Of a stretch of DNA of 64,000 bases, positions 15,976-24,614 are shown one piece after another (positions within the stretch are counted from its first letter, which is position 1; every line of letters starts with the position of its first letter). Position numbers and translations under genes: made by a program. Source of the DNA: Micromonospora parathelypteridis (GTDB lineage: Bacteria > Actinomycetota > Actinomycetes > Mycobacteriales > Micromonosporaceae). The stretch spans positions 434,001 through 498,000 of the forward strand of contig NZ_JACHDP010000001.1 in NCBI RefSeq assembly GCF_014201145.1, read 5' to 3'. The notes below the pieces were generated by a model. It was not told where the DNA came from. It saw nothing but the letters and a program-made list of their open reading frames with translations, and did no database searches.

Positions 15976-16010
15976 TCCCTAATGGCTTTAACGGTAATAG
16001 CCATTAGGGA
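15976..16010. promoter_or_regulatory. 35-bp dyad between CGNR regulator and phosphoesterase
   Basis: Perfect 12-bp arms TCCCTAATGGCT (15976-15987) and AGCCATTAGGGA (15999-16010) around TTAACGGTAAT, which is itself nearly symmetric. The right arm overlaps the ribosome binding site of the phosphoesterase gene. Probable operator, most simply for the CGNR protein. Confidence 0.7.
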
Positions 16011-16018
16011 GAGCCTTC

Positions 16019-16765
16019 GTGCTGGTCATCGCGCATCTCAGTGACACCCACCTCGACAGCCATCCCCGATCGGCCGAGCGGACCGCCCGGGTCATGGACT
16101 ACCTGCACGCCCTGCCACGACCGGTCGACGCGATCCTGATCACCGGGGACATCGCCGACCACGGCGAGGTCGCCGAGTACGAGTTGGCCGCGAGGCTCTT
16201 CGACTCCTCGTTGCCGGTCATGGTCTGCCCCGGCAATCACGATGTGCGCGACGCGTACCGCAAGGGTCTGCTCGGTGACGACCGCGGCGGCGCCGGCCCG
16301 ATCAACGCCCGTCACGACGTGGCCGGCGCGGTCTTCCTCCTCGCCGACTCCTCGGTGCCGGGCGAGGACGACGGCCACCTGGACGACGAGACGATGACGT
16401 GGCTCGCTGCCGAGCTGGGCTCGGTGCCGGCCGAAACGCCGACGTTCATCGCCTTCCACCATCCCCCGGTGGTGCTGCACCACCCGGTCATCGACCCGAT
16501 GCGGCTGCTGTCCGCCGATCCCCTGGCCGAGCTGGTCGCCGCCCACCCGCAGGTCGTCGCCGTGCTGACCGGGCATTTCCACACCGCCGCCGCCAGCACC
16601 TTCGCCGGCCGCCCACTGCGGATCGCGCCGGGCGTGGTCTCCACCCTCCGGATGCCCTGGGAGGGCGAGGGCCGGCTGACCACCCAGACCCAGCCGCCCG
16701 GCGTCGCGTTCCACGTGTACGACGACACCGGCCTGCTCACCACCCACTACCGGGTGGTGGTCTGA
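16019..16765 (+). CDS. Calcineurin-like metallophosphoesterase
   Basis: A 248-residue cytosolic phosphoesterase of the CpdA/3',5'-cAMP phosphodiesterase-like group. Metal-ligand motifs in order: SDTHLD (8-13), ILITGDIADHGE (about 38-49), CPGNHDVRD (about 69-77), FHHPP (about 145) and LTGHFHTA (about 184-191). GTG start with GGGAGAG six bases upstream. The LysE gene starts 2 nt after its stop, so the two form an operon. The substrate (cyclic nucleotide or other) is not determined. Confidence 0.88.
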   Translation: MLVIAHLSDTHLDSHPRSAERTARVMDYLHALPRPVDAILITGDIADHGEVAEYELAARLFDSSLPVMVCPGNHDVRDAYRKGLLGDDRGGAGPINARHDVAGAVFLLADSSVPGEDDGHLDDETMTWLAAELGSVPAETPTFIAFHHPPVVLHHPVIDPMRLLSADPLAELVAAHPQVVAVLTGHFHTAAASTFAGRPLRIAPGVVSTLRMPWEGEGRLTTQTQPPGVAFHVYDDTGLLTTHYRVVV

Positions 16766-16767
16766 GC

Positions 16768-17397
16768 ATGCGCGAAGTAGCAGTGCTCGGCTTCCTGCTC
16801 GCCGTCGCGCCGATCACCGCCACTCCGGGAGCGAGCCTGACGCTTGTCGTTTCGCGCGTCGCCACCGGCGGGCGGCGGCAGGGCTGGTGGGTGATCCTGG
16901 GTACGGTCACCGGGCTCTACGTGCACGCCACCCTGGCCGCCGTCGGCCTGGCCGCGTTGGTGCTCCGCTCGTCGCAGGCGTTCTGGGTCGTCAAGCTGGT
17001 CGGCGCCGCCTACCTCGTGGGGCTCGGGATCTGGCTGCTCTGGTCCGCGTCCCGCCGCCCCACCGGGCCACCACCGACGGTGCGTGCCCGGAGGCTGCCG
17101 TGGCGCGTCGACCACCCCTACCTGCAGGGGCTGCTCGGCAACGTCCTGAATCCCAAGGCCGCCGCCATCTACCTCACCCTCGCACCACAGTTCCTCGAAC
17201 CGGGCCGACCCGTGCTGGTGCCGATGCTGCTCCTCGCCACGGCCCACGCCGCACTGCACACCTGCTGGCTCGCCGGTTGGACGGCGGTCTCTGGCGCCGC
17301 CGCCCGGCTGCTTCGCAAGGCGAGCGTGCGACGCGTGTTCGATCGACTGACCGGTGCGATCCTGCTCGGCCTGGGCGTGCGGGCGGCGGTCTCCTGA
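16768..17397 (+). CDS. LysE-family exporter
   Basis: A 209-residue membrane protein with about six helices and the family hallmarks ITATPGASLTLVVSR near the N-terminus and GLLGNVLNPKAAAIYLTLAPQFL mid-protein. LysE/RhtB proteins export amino acids or similar small molecules. ATG at 16768 sits 2 nt after the phosphoesterase stop, implying translational coupling and control by the upstream dyad. Confidence 0.9.
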   Translation: MREVAVLGFLLAVAPITATPGASLTLVVSRVATGGRRQGWWVILGTVTGLYVHATLAAVGLAALVLRSSQAFWVVKLVGAAYLVGLGIWLLWSASRRPTGPPPTVRARRLPWRVDHPYLQGLLGNVLNPKAAAIYLTLAPQFLEPGRPVLVPMLLLATAHAALHTCWLAGWTAVSGAAARLLRKASVRRVFDRLTGAILLGLGVRAAVS

Positions 17398-17466
17398 GTC
17401 CGAAGTGGCCGCCCGTGGATCGCACGCTCAGCCGTGTGGGGGGCATCGGTGCGGTTCCGGCTGCGA

Positions 17467-17472
17467 CATAAT
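17467..17472 (+). promoter_or_regulatory. -10 element of a probably leaderless transcript
   Basis: CATAAT lies 7 nt before the GTG at 17480, so transcription would begin at or next to the start codon; no ribosome binding site is visible. No convincing -35 was found. Confidence 0.4.
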
Positions 17473-17479
17473 CCGGTTC

Positions 17480-18229
17480 GTGGTCACGACAGGACGGCGA
17501 TGGGTCTTCGGCGGAGTCGCGCTGCTGGTGGTGGCGTTACTCGGCGCCGGCCTGTGGCGGCATTTCGACCGTCCGGAGAACAGGACTCACGACAGTGCCG
17601 TGGCCGACGCCGCGAAGAAGGTCGACCAGGTCCTGTTCGGGTTCGAGTACGACCACCTCTACCAGGCAGACAAGTACGTGCACTCGGCCAGCCAGAACCC
17701 CGACGTCGCGGTCCTCGCGGTCTCTGGTGAAACGCACTGGGAGACCGGCGTGACGTTGGTGCTGCGGGTGATGGCGCATGGGGTGGAGATCGGCGCGGAC
17801 GGCTCAGTGATCGACGAACGCGACGAGCCGATCTGCTTCCGCCTCCAGCTCGGCCCGCAGGACGACCGCCGTGACGATGACATCGAATGCCCGTCCCACG
17901 ATCCCCTCCAGGTTGTCCAGGACCCGTCGCTCAGCGGAGTCGACGAACGATTGAAGAGCGCTCTGCAGGCCGCCGGCCCCGACGAGTCCGCCGTCCGCGC
18001 GGCGATCGACGACCTGAGTCTGGACCCGGCGATCGCGCAGGAGGTGACCGTGCAGGGCGGCAGGGTCGGCGTCGCCCTGCGGGCCGCTCAGTACGACTGC
18101 ATCCTCGCCCGCGTCACCGCGAAGGGTGCGGAGCTCTGGCGGCCGTCGCACACCCAACTGGCCCCGGGCGAGCTGCCCTGCGCTGCGCGGATCGCGCTGG
18201 GCAGCAATTTCGGTAAGAGCCCGCACTGA
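17480..18229 (+). CDS. Membrane-anchored protein of unknown function
   Basis: A 249-residue protein with a single N-terminal membrane helix (about 8-26, WVFGGVALLVVALLGAGLW) and a soluble, probably extracytoplasmic domain rich in Asp, with a few cysteines (EPICFRLQLG, DDIECPSHD, YDCILAR, ELPCAARIAL). No known family recognised. GTG at 17480 is preferred over the open extension to 17354 because the membrane helix then starts near the N-terminus and a -10 box lies just upstream. Confidence 0.65.
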   Translation: MVTTGRRWVFGGVALLVVALLGAGLWRHFDRPENRTHDSAVADAAKKVDQVLFGFEYDHLYQADKYVHSASQNPDVAVLAVSGETHWETGVTLVLRVMAHGVEIGADGSVIDERDEPICFRLQLGPQDDRRDDDIECPSHDPLQVVQDPSLSGVDERLKSALQAAGPDESAVRAAIDDLSLDPAIAQEVTVQGGRVGVALRAAQYDCILARVTAKGAELWRPSHTQLAPGELPCAARIALGSNFGKSPH

Positions 18230-18252
18230 TTCCGTCCAGCTGGGGGTCTCTG

Positions 18253-19482
18253 ATGCGGGCCGGGTCCGCACGTCGCGTGGTGGCGTCCACCGTCGCGGCG
18301 CTACTCACGGCGCTCTGCGTACCCCTGGTCGTCCACGCGGCGCGGACCCAGCACGAACCGGCGGCGGCCGCGGACCAGCACTTCGCGGTCACCTGGGCGG
18401 CCAGTGCCGGCCGGCAGAACGCCGGGCCCGCCGAGCGCAGCTACCGGCTGGTCGTCCGCACCAGCGTCGGCGGGAACGCCCTACGGATCCGCCTGACCAA
18501 CGCCTTCGGCGACCACCCGGTCACGTTCGCCAGCGCGTACGCGGGGTTGCAGCGGCAGGGAGCGGAGCTGATCCCGGGCAGCAACCGGCGGCTCACGTTC
18601 GGCGGGCAGTCGTCGGTCACCGTCCCGGCCGGGGAGACGACACTCAGCGACCCGCTGCCCGGGGACGTGGCCGCCCAGAGCGATCTCGTCGTGAGCCTCT
18701 ACGTCACCGGTGCCCAGGGGCCCATGAGCGGGCACGGCCTGGCCATGCAGACGTCGTACGCGACCACGGGTGATCACGCCGCCGAGGAGGCGGCGGTCAA
18801 CTGGACCGACGCGATGAGCTTCTGGTACTGGCTGGACGCCGTCAGCGTGCAGACATCCGCCGCGATCAGCTCGGTCGTGACGCTCGGTGACTCCATCACC
18901 GACGGGTGGGCCTCGACCACGAACCTGAACCACCGCTGGCCCGACTACCTCGCCCGGCGGCTCCAGGCCACGCCCGAGAGCACGGTGAAGGGCGTGGCCA
19001 ACGAGGGCATCTCCGGCAACAAGGTCCTCGCCGACGGCGCCGGGGAGGCCGCGCTGCGCCGGTTCGATCGTGACGTGCTCGCCCACCCCGGGGTCGGCAC
19101 GGTGTTCGTGCACGAAGGCATCAACGACATCAAGGCCCGCCCCGGTGTCACCGTGGACGACCTGGCCGCCGGCTACCGGCAGTTGGTCGACCGGGCGCAC
19201 GCGGCGGGCAAGTGCGTCGTCGGCGCCACGCTGATGGCCTACAAGGGCTGGCCCGAGTACGACCCCGCCGGTGAGGCCGTGCGCCAGGGCGTCAACGACT
19301 GGATCAGGCACAGTGGCGTGTTCGACGCCGTGGTCGACTTCGACAAGATCACCCGCAGTCCGTACGACCCGCAGACGCTCCTGCCGCTCTTCGACAGCGG
19401 GGATCATCTCCACCCGAACGACATGGGCATGCAGGCGATGGCGGACGCCGTCGACCTGGCCGCGCTGCGCTGCGATCGCTGA
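18253..19482 (+). CDS. Secreted SGNH/GDSL hydrolase
   Basis: A 409-residue exported esterase/lipase-type enzyme. Signal peptide about 1-33 (Ala-rich after RRVVAS). A beta-rich N-domain (about 45-185; LRIRLTNAFGDHPVTF) precedes the SGNH domain (about 207-405). Block I is VVTLGDSITDGW, block III HEGINDIKA (the Gly/Asn of GxND) and block V SGDHLHPNDMG with the Asp and His. This two-domain layout is common in actinomycetes. It may deacylate polysaccharides or lipids; the substrate is unknown. It starts 23 nt after the preceding gene. Confidence 0.88.
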   Translation: MRAGSARRVVASTVAALLTALCVPLVVHAARTQHEPAAAADQHFAVTWAASAGRQNAGPAERSYRLVVRTSVGGNALRIRLTNAFGDHPVTFASAYAGLQRQGAELIPGSNRRLTFGGQSSVTVPAGETTLSDPLPGDVAAQSDLVVSLYVTGAQGPMSGHGLAMQTSYATTGDHAAEEAAVNWTDAMSFWYWLDAVSVQTSAAISSVVTLGDSITDGWASTTNLNHRWPDYLARRLQATPESTVKGVANEGISGNKVLADGAGEAALRRFDRDVLAHPGVGTVFVHEGINDIKARPGVTVDDLAAGYRQLVDRAHAAGKCVVGATLMAYKGWPEYDPAGEAVRQGVNDWIRHSGVFDAVVDFDKITRSPYDPQTLLPLFDSGDHLHPNDMGMQAMADAVDLAALRCDR

Positions 19483-19620
19483 CCGGTCGACGTACCCGTC
19501 GGGTCATCCAGCGCGGCGGGCGCTGCTGACGGCCTGCGGGGGCTGACACACGCCTGCGGTACCGATACCGTCCATTCCTGGACGAGCGACGTCCAGCCGA
19601 CGCCGACGGAGGAGACGCCG

Positions 19621-20136
19621 ATGTTCGAGGAGATCATGGGCATCCCCGCCCACCCTCTGGTGGTGCACGCCGCGGTCGTGTTCGTGCCGCTGCTGGCCCT
19701 CCTGACGATCGGCTACGCGCTCGTCGCCCCGATCCGGCCGCACACCCGTTGGGTGCTGGGGCTGCTGGCCCTGGGCGCACCGGTCTTTGCTCTGCTGGCG
19801 AAGCTCTCCGGCGACGCCTTCTTCCAGCGCATGCGTGACGCCAACCGGGTCACCCCCGAATTCGTCCCCAAGATCGAGGCTCACCAGTCGTTCGGCGACA
19901 GCACGCTCTGGGCCACCATCGCCCTGGCGATCGTGGCGTTGGCGCTGGTCCGGTTCGTCCCGCCGCAGACCACCCCGACGAAAGCCGCCGAGGCGGATGC
20001 CGCCGACGACGCGCGACGCGGTCGGGCGCTGACCCTGACGTTGCAGGTGCTGTCGCTGGTGGCCGCCGCCATCGCCGTGTACTACGTCGTCCGCACCGGC
20101 GACTCCGGCGCGAAGGCGGTCTGGGAGGGCCAGTGA
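19621..20136 (+). CDS. DUF2231 membrane protein
   Basis: A 171-residue integral membrane protein with about four helices. The N-terminus IPAHPLVVHAAVVFVPLLALL and the following helices are the DUF2231 pattern; proteins of this group often contain conserved His in HP and VHA, suggesting heme or metal binding. GGAGGAG precedes the ATG. Convergent with the next gene across 3 nt. Confidence 0.85.
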   Translation: MFEEIMGIPAHPLVVHAAVVFVPLLALLTIGYALVAPIRPHTRWVLGLLALGAPVFALLAKLSGDAFFQRMRDANRVTPEFVPKIEAHQSFGDSTLWATIALAIVALALVRFVPPQTTPTKAAEADAADDARRGRALTLTLQVLSLVAAAIAVYYVVRTGDSGAKAVWEGQ

Positions 20137-20139
20137 CCC

Positions 20140-20796
20140 TCAGGCCACCTCGTCACGCGCTCGCCAGGACAGCGCGACGAGCCAGCCGGAGATGAGCACA
20201 GCTCCGACGGCGAAGCGGATGCTCGCGCTCTCCTCGCTCCAGGGCAGGGCGGTGAGCACGAACGCGACGGCGCCGCTGACGGCACTGTAGACCGCCCAGC
20301 CCTGGCGCCCCTGGCCGGCGAAGCGCCGGGCGAGCAGCAGCCCGGCCGCGATCAGCGACAGGAACGCCGCCGCGCCACACACCGTGTGCAGGATGCTGCC
20401 CGTGCTGGCCTGCTCGGGTAGCCCCGCCGGCGCGCCGGGTGGCCAGCCGAGCGCGGGATCGGGGACGAAGATCCCGCCGCCGACCATCGCCACCCCGTAG
20501 ATGCCGACCAGCACCGGCACCACCGTGCCGGCCCGGCCCGGACGCAGCACCCACCACAGGCCCACCGCGAAGGCGACGGCCAGCAGACCGGTGCCCACGA
20601 ACGCGATGACCTGCAGCCAACCGAGGTCACCGAGGGTGAGTGCGCTCACCGCGTGCCGGCGCAGATCGAAACCGGCGCGGGTGAACGCCTGCCCGAACGA
20701 CAGGGCGGGGAAGAGAACGCCGGCAACCGTGCCGCAGCCCAGCAGGATCCGGGTTCGGCGGAGCCGGAGATCGGGGGCAGTGGTCAGGGACGTCAT
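20140..20796 (-). CDS. DUF998 membrane protein
   Basis: A 218-residue membrane protein with about six helices. The opening GVLFPALSFGQAFTRAGFDLRRHAVSALTLGDLGWLQ and a mid-protein G-I-F-V-P-D-P motif are typical of DUF998. Function unknown. ATG at 20796 is chosen for its GAGAGG ribosome binding site; longer starts to 20940 add an unsuitable Arg/Pro-rich leader. Confidence 0.8.
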   Translation of the reverse strand: MTSLTTAPDLRLRRTRILLGCGTVAGVLFPALSFGQAFTRAGFDLRRHAVSALTLGDLGWLQVIAFVGTGLLAVAFAVGLWWVLRPGRAGTVVPVLVGIYGVAMVGGGIFVPDPALGWPPGAPAGLPEQASTGSILHTVCGAAAFLSLIAAGLLLARRFAGQGRQGWAVYSAVSGAVAFVLTALPWSEESASIRFAVGAVLISGWLVALSWRARDEVA

Positions 20797-20872
20797 GGGC
20801 GCACCTCTCGGGTCGGCGTCACGTTCTACCGTCACGACGAGCGAGGCAGGGCGGGATCGACACCGCCCACCC

Positions 20873-20926
20873 AAAAAAATTGGCGGGGTGCCGGTGCGGC
20901 CCGGTCGGGGGGGGCCGGGCCGCACC
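20873..20926 (-). terminator. Terminator of the subtilase gene
   Basis: Perfect 12-bp arms GGTGCGGCCCGG (20893-20904) and CCGGGCCGCACC (20915-20926), 14 nt past the stop. On the transcript they are followed after 13 nt by seven U (20879-20873). The U-run is unusual for this genome. Confidence 0.75.
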
Positions 20927-20939
20927 AGCGGGATGACCA

Positions 20940-23900
20940 TCAGCCGGCGTTGTACGCCCGGATGATGGTCTGGTCGATGCCGCTGCCGCCGTTCGCGGCG
21001 GCCTTCACCCGCAGCGAGACCGCCTGCCCGGCGGCGGCCTTCGGCAGGGCGACCCGGTAGTTGTCGCCGTTCCCGGTGACCCGGGCCGACTTCCAGGTGG
21101 CGCCGTCGTCCGTCGAGGTCCAGGCCTGCAACGACGTCACCTTCTGCGCCTTGACACCGTGCGCCTGCCGGACGGTCAGCTCAGCCGTTGCGCCGATGGC
21201 GTGGTTGTTGGTGTCCATCGGCAGCGCGTAGTCCAGAGCGAGCAGCGGCAATGGCACACTCCCGGTTCCGTCCGGCCCGGCGGACCGGAACGTCCACGAG
21301 GTGTTGACCTTGGTCGAGATCGGCAGGATCAGGCTCGTGTCGACGTCGAGGGTCAGCCGGTAGTCCGCCATCTGCTGTCCGACGGTGACGTCGGCGAGCG
21401 GAAGGGCACTCTCCTGGATCAGCCTGCCGTTGCTGTACAGCGACAGCTTGCGGTTCACGCCGATCGAGTTGCCCTGCAGGCAGTCGGCGCGCTGGTGCTG
21501 GTCCGTCAGCGACACCAGGTCGATGTGCAGGTTGCCCCGGGTCCGCGACGGCGCGGTGGCACAGCTCCAACCGGCGCCGGCCGGGTCGTCGTACCACCCG
21601 GAGTGCAGCGGCTGCCGCGCCCAGACCTTCGTCTGTCGACTGCCCGGCTGGTAGCTGCGAGGCGCCTCCTGGGCCGACAGGCCACCGTAGACTCCCTCGT
21701 CCGCCCAGCGGAAGCCGGGCGAGAGGTAGTCGGTGCGGTACGGGGGCAGGTTCCCCTCGTTGGTCTGGGTGAGGCCCAGCCCATCGGAGGTGAGGCCGGT
21801 ACGGATCAGCTGGGTGACCATCCCCTCCGAGTCCGCCTGGTGGAACCGCTCCTCGATCCGGGCAAGCTTCGCCTGCTCGGCCGCGGTCACCCGGTACGCG
21901 GGATCGGCCGGTACGCCGTTCGGGTACTCGTGGATGAGGTTGTAGCGGTACGGCTTGGCCGTCCCGGCCGGCGAGTCGAGGTTGACGGCCGCCCAGCTGC
22001 GCCGGGATCCGACGCCGGGCTTCGGCAGCGGGGAGGTACGGACGGCCGTCGCGGCCCCGTACCCGCTGATCTGGTTCCACCAGGACAGACCGTTCGGCGC
22101 GGTCTGGAGACTGGTGAAGTCGATCTTGGTCGCCTTGGTGGCGACCCCGTCGACCGTCGCCGTCACCGGCCTGGCCCGCGCCGGGTCGAGCGTGATGCTC
22201 CGGTCGCCGGTGATGCTCAGGTCGGTCTCGCCGGTGAGCGTCGTCTCCAGCACGTCACTGTCGACGTAGTAGGCGACGGAGGAGCCGAGGACCGCGTACC
22301 GGCCGGCTGGCAGCCGCGTGGTGAAGGTGTCTCCGGGAGTACCGCTGGGCCCGCCAAAGTAGATCACCGGGTCGGTGAGGTTGGTGATCAGGATGTTGAG
22401 CCAGCTCTCCGCGCCGTCCTTGAGGCCGGGCATCGGCTTCGTGTGGATCGTCAGGTCATAGCTGGGCTGCTCGACGTAGAAGCTCACCGGGGTGGTCGAG
22501 ACCAGCTTGTGGCCGGCGGTGCGGGCGGTGACGGTGGCCAGGTAGAAGCCGGGCCGGGCCGCCAGCGCCGCACGGTTGACCCGGAGGGTCGTTCCGGCGG
22601 TGGCGCCGCCCTTGAGCGTCACCCGGCTCGCCGAGAGCGATGCCGCGCCGCGCGGCACCGGCTGGCCGTCGTGGTTGACGACCGTGACGTCGAGGTCGAG
22701 GACGGCCGTCGCCGTCCGCGACGCACCGGTCCAGCTCAGCTTCGCCTCGCTGGTACCGGACTGCGGGTACGCGAAGGTCCCGAGGTTGACCACCGGCTGG
22801 TCGCTGGTCGGGCCGCCGAGGGCCCGGACCGCGTTGAGCCGTCCGGCCCCGACGGCGTACGCGTCGACGCCGGTCAGCGGATCGGCGGCACCGACGAGGG
22901 CGGCCTTGAGCTGCGCACCGGTCCACTCGGGGTGCCGCTGGGCGAGCAGCGCGGCGGCACCGGCCGCGTGCGGGCTGGCCATCGAGGTGCCGGAGATGCC
23001 CTCGTAGTACTCGTCGATCGGATCCTGCAGGTTGGTGCCGGCGGCACGGGCGGCGACGATGTCGACACCGGGGGCGACCAGCTCCGGCTTGGCCACGTTG
23101 CTGGTGACCAGCGGTCCGCGGCTGGAGAAGTCGGCGAGCTTGTCGTTACGGTCGACGGCGCCGACGGTCAGCGCGCTGGCGGCCGAACCGGGCGAGGAGA
23201 TGGCACCGCCGCTGTTGCCGGCGGCGATGACGAAGAGCGCGCCGGTCTGCTTGCTCAGACCGTCGACGGCGAGCGAGAGCGGGTCGTTGCCGTCGTCGGG
23301 ATCGCTGCCGCCGAGGCTCATGTTGATGACGTCGGCCCGGGTGGCGGCCCACTCCATGCCGGCGATGATCCCGGAGTCCTCGCCGAAACCGTGGTCGTCG
23401 AGGACCTTGCCGATCACCAGCTTGGCGTCCGGCGCCACACCGCGACGCTGCCCGTGGGCAGCCGCGCCGGTGCCGGCGATGGTCGAGGCGACGTGCGTAC
23501 CGTGGCCGTTGTGGTCGACGGCGTCACCGCCCTCGGCGGTGAAGTCGGCCCGGTCGGCGACCCGGCCGGCCAGGTCCGGGTGGGTGAAGTCGGCGCCGGT
23601 GTCGAGCACCGCGACCCTGACTCCCTTGCCGGTGTAGCCGGCCTTCCAGGCGTCGGGCGCGGCGATCTGGCCCAGGTTGCGGTCGAGACCAGCCTGTTGT
23701 CCGCCGCCGGTGAGCGCGGTGGCCCGGACCTTACGATCGAGCCAGACCTTCTTCGCGCCGGCGAGCAGCGAGTTGGTCGCCAGCTTCGCGGTGGCCGGGC
23801 TCTTCTTGGGTACGCGGCCAGCCACCGCGCCGATGCTGGGCAGCGACAGCACGTCACCGAGCGCGGCCACCCGGGCGGACGCGGTGGCGGGCTGCACGAT

Positions 23901-24293
23901 GAGCGGCAACTCGGAGGCGTTCTCGTCGTCGTAACCGTCCGCGATCAACGTGGTCACGTCGAAGAGGTCGGGGTCGAGGACCGAGCCGATCTGGGAGGCG
24001 ACGCGCGCGGGGATGACGTGCAGGTGGCCGTCCGGCCCGCAGGTCTGGCGGATCACCGCGTTCGCATCGACCGGCCGCACCGTGGCCTGCGGGCATCCCG
24101 ATCCGGTGCTCCGTACGGTCACCACGTCCCCGGTCAGCAGGGTGACGGTGTGCGTCTTCCCGTCGACGGAGGCACCGGTTGTGCCGGTCAGACCGATGCC
24201 GCTCGGCGCGGCCGTGGCAGCGCCGCCCGGTACGGCGGTCAGCACCGTGGCCGTGACGGCGACGGCCATCAGCCACCGCGTTTTCCTGAGCAT
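20940..24293 (-). CDS. Large secreted subtilisin-like protease (S8)
   Basis: A 1117-residue exported serine protease. Signal peptide about 1-29 and a propeptide to about 205. The peptidase domain (about 220-490) has the triad D231 (VAVLDTGADFTHPD), H264 (NGHGTHVAST) and S437 (GTSMASPHAAG), with N360 as the oxyanion residue in IAAGNSG. The 600-residue C-terminal part is beta-rich, as in actinomycete extracellular subtilases, and probably serves substrate binding or wall association. ATG at 24293 with GAGGAG upstream. It is divergent from a secreted Xaa-Pro dipeptidyl-peptidase, so the two may cooperate in protein breakdown. Confidence 0.92.
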   Translation of the reverse strand: MLRKTRWLMAVAVTATVLTAVPGGAATAAPSGIGLTGTTGASVDGKTHTVTLLTGDVVTVRSTGSGCPQATVRPVDANAVIRQTCGPDGHLHVIPARVASQIGSVLDPDLFDVTTLIADGYDDENASELPLIVQPATASARVAALGDVLSLPSIGAVAGRVPKKSPATAKLATNSLLAGAKKVWLDRKVRATALTGGGQQAGLDRNLGQIAAPDAWKAGYTGKGVRVAVLDTGADFTHPDLAGRVADRADFTAEGGDAVDHNGHGTHVASTIAGTGAAAHGQRRGVAPDAKLVIGKVLDDHGFGEDSGIIAGMEWAATRADVINMSLGGSDPDDGNDPLSLAVDGLSKQTGALFVIAAGNSGGAISSPGSAASALTVGAVDRNDKLADFSSRGPLVTSNVAKPELVAPGVDIVAARAAGTNLQDPIDEYYEGISGTSMASPHAAGAAALLAQRHPEWTGAQLKAALVGAADPLTGVDAYAVGAGRLNAVRALGGPTSDQPVVNLGTFAYPQSGTSEAKLSWTGASRTATAVLDLDVTVVNHDGQPVPRGAASLSASRVTLKGGATAGTTLRVNRAALAARPGFYLATVTARTAGHKLVSTTPVSFYVEQPSYDLTIHTKPMPGLKDGAESWLNILITNLTDPVIYFGGPSGTPGDTFTTRLPAGRYAVLGSSVAYYVDSDVLETTLTGETDLSITGDRSITLDPARARPVTATVDGVATKATKIDFTSLQTAPNGLSWWNQISGYGAATAVRTSPLPKPGVGSRRSWAAVNLDSPAGTAKPYRYNLIHEYPNGVPADPAYRVTAAEQAKLARIEERFHQADSEGMVTQLIRTGLTSDGLGLTQTNEGNLPPYRTDYLSPGFRWADEGVYGGLSAQEAPRSYQPGSRQTKVWARQPLHSGWYDDPAGAGWSCATAPSRTRGNLHIDLVSLTDQHQRADCLQGNSIGVNRKLSLYSNGRLIQESALPLADVTVGQQMADYRLTLDVDTSLILPISTKVNTSWTFRSAGPDGTGSVPLPLLALDYALPMDTNNHAIGATAELTVRQAHGVKAQKVTSLQAWTSTDDGATWKSARVTGNGDNYRVALPKAAAGQAVSLRVKAAANGGSGIDQTIIRAYNAG

Positions 24294-24614
24294 CTTGCTC
24301 CTCGTCTTAAGTGGACGAAAGTGCCTCTTCGGGCAACTTCCAGCAAGATCATATGCACGGATACGTGATCTTCGGGAGACTTCGTCGCGGGGATTTCCGG
24401 CCCGAGCGGCGTGGATTTCCGCAGTGTGTCGCCACGGGGCCCGGTTCGATGTCGATTCGATTACCCGTTCGCGAGCACCACGGTGGACAACAGACGTATC
24501 CCCGCTCGAAGGGATCGACGGAACGCCGGCCCGGACCTAGCATGGCGACGAATGGATCTTCGAGATTGGCCCCTGCCGACCCCCGGCAACCAGCCCAACC
24601 GAAGGGAGACGCGC
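24294..24614. other. Divergent promoter region of two secreted peptidases
   Basis: 321 bp without a gene. It holds an imperfect hairpin with arms AAGATCA (24345-24351) and TGATCTT (24366-24372), containing an inner CACG-GATA-CGTG. A weak promoter faces the Xaa-Pro peptidase: TCGACG (24515-24520), 17 nt, TAGCAT (24538-24543). Nothing else stands out. Confidence 0.4.

Noticed and set aside
21159..24368. 1069-codon open frame on the plus strand
   Set aside because: It is antisense to the subtilase, whose signal peptide, triad and ribosome binding site are clear. The frame is Gly/Arg/Val-rich shadow sequence typical of high-GC DNA.
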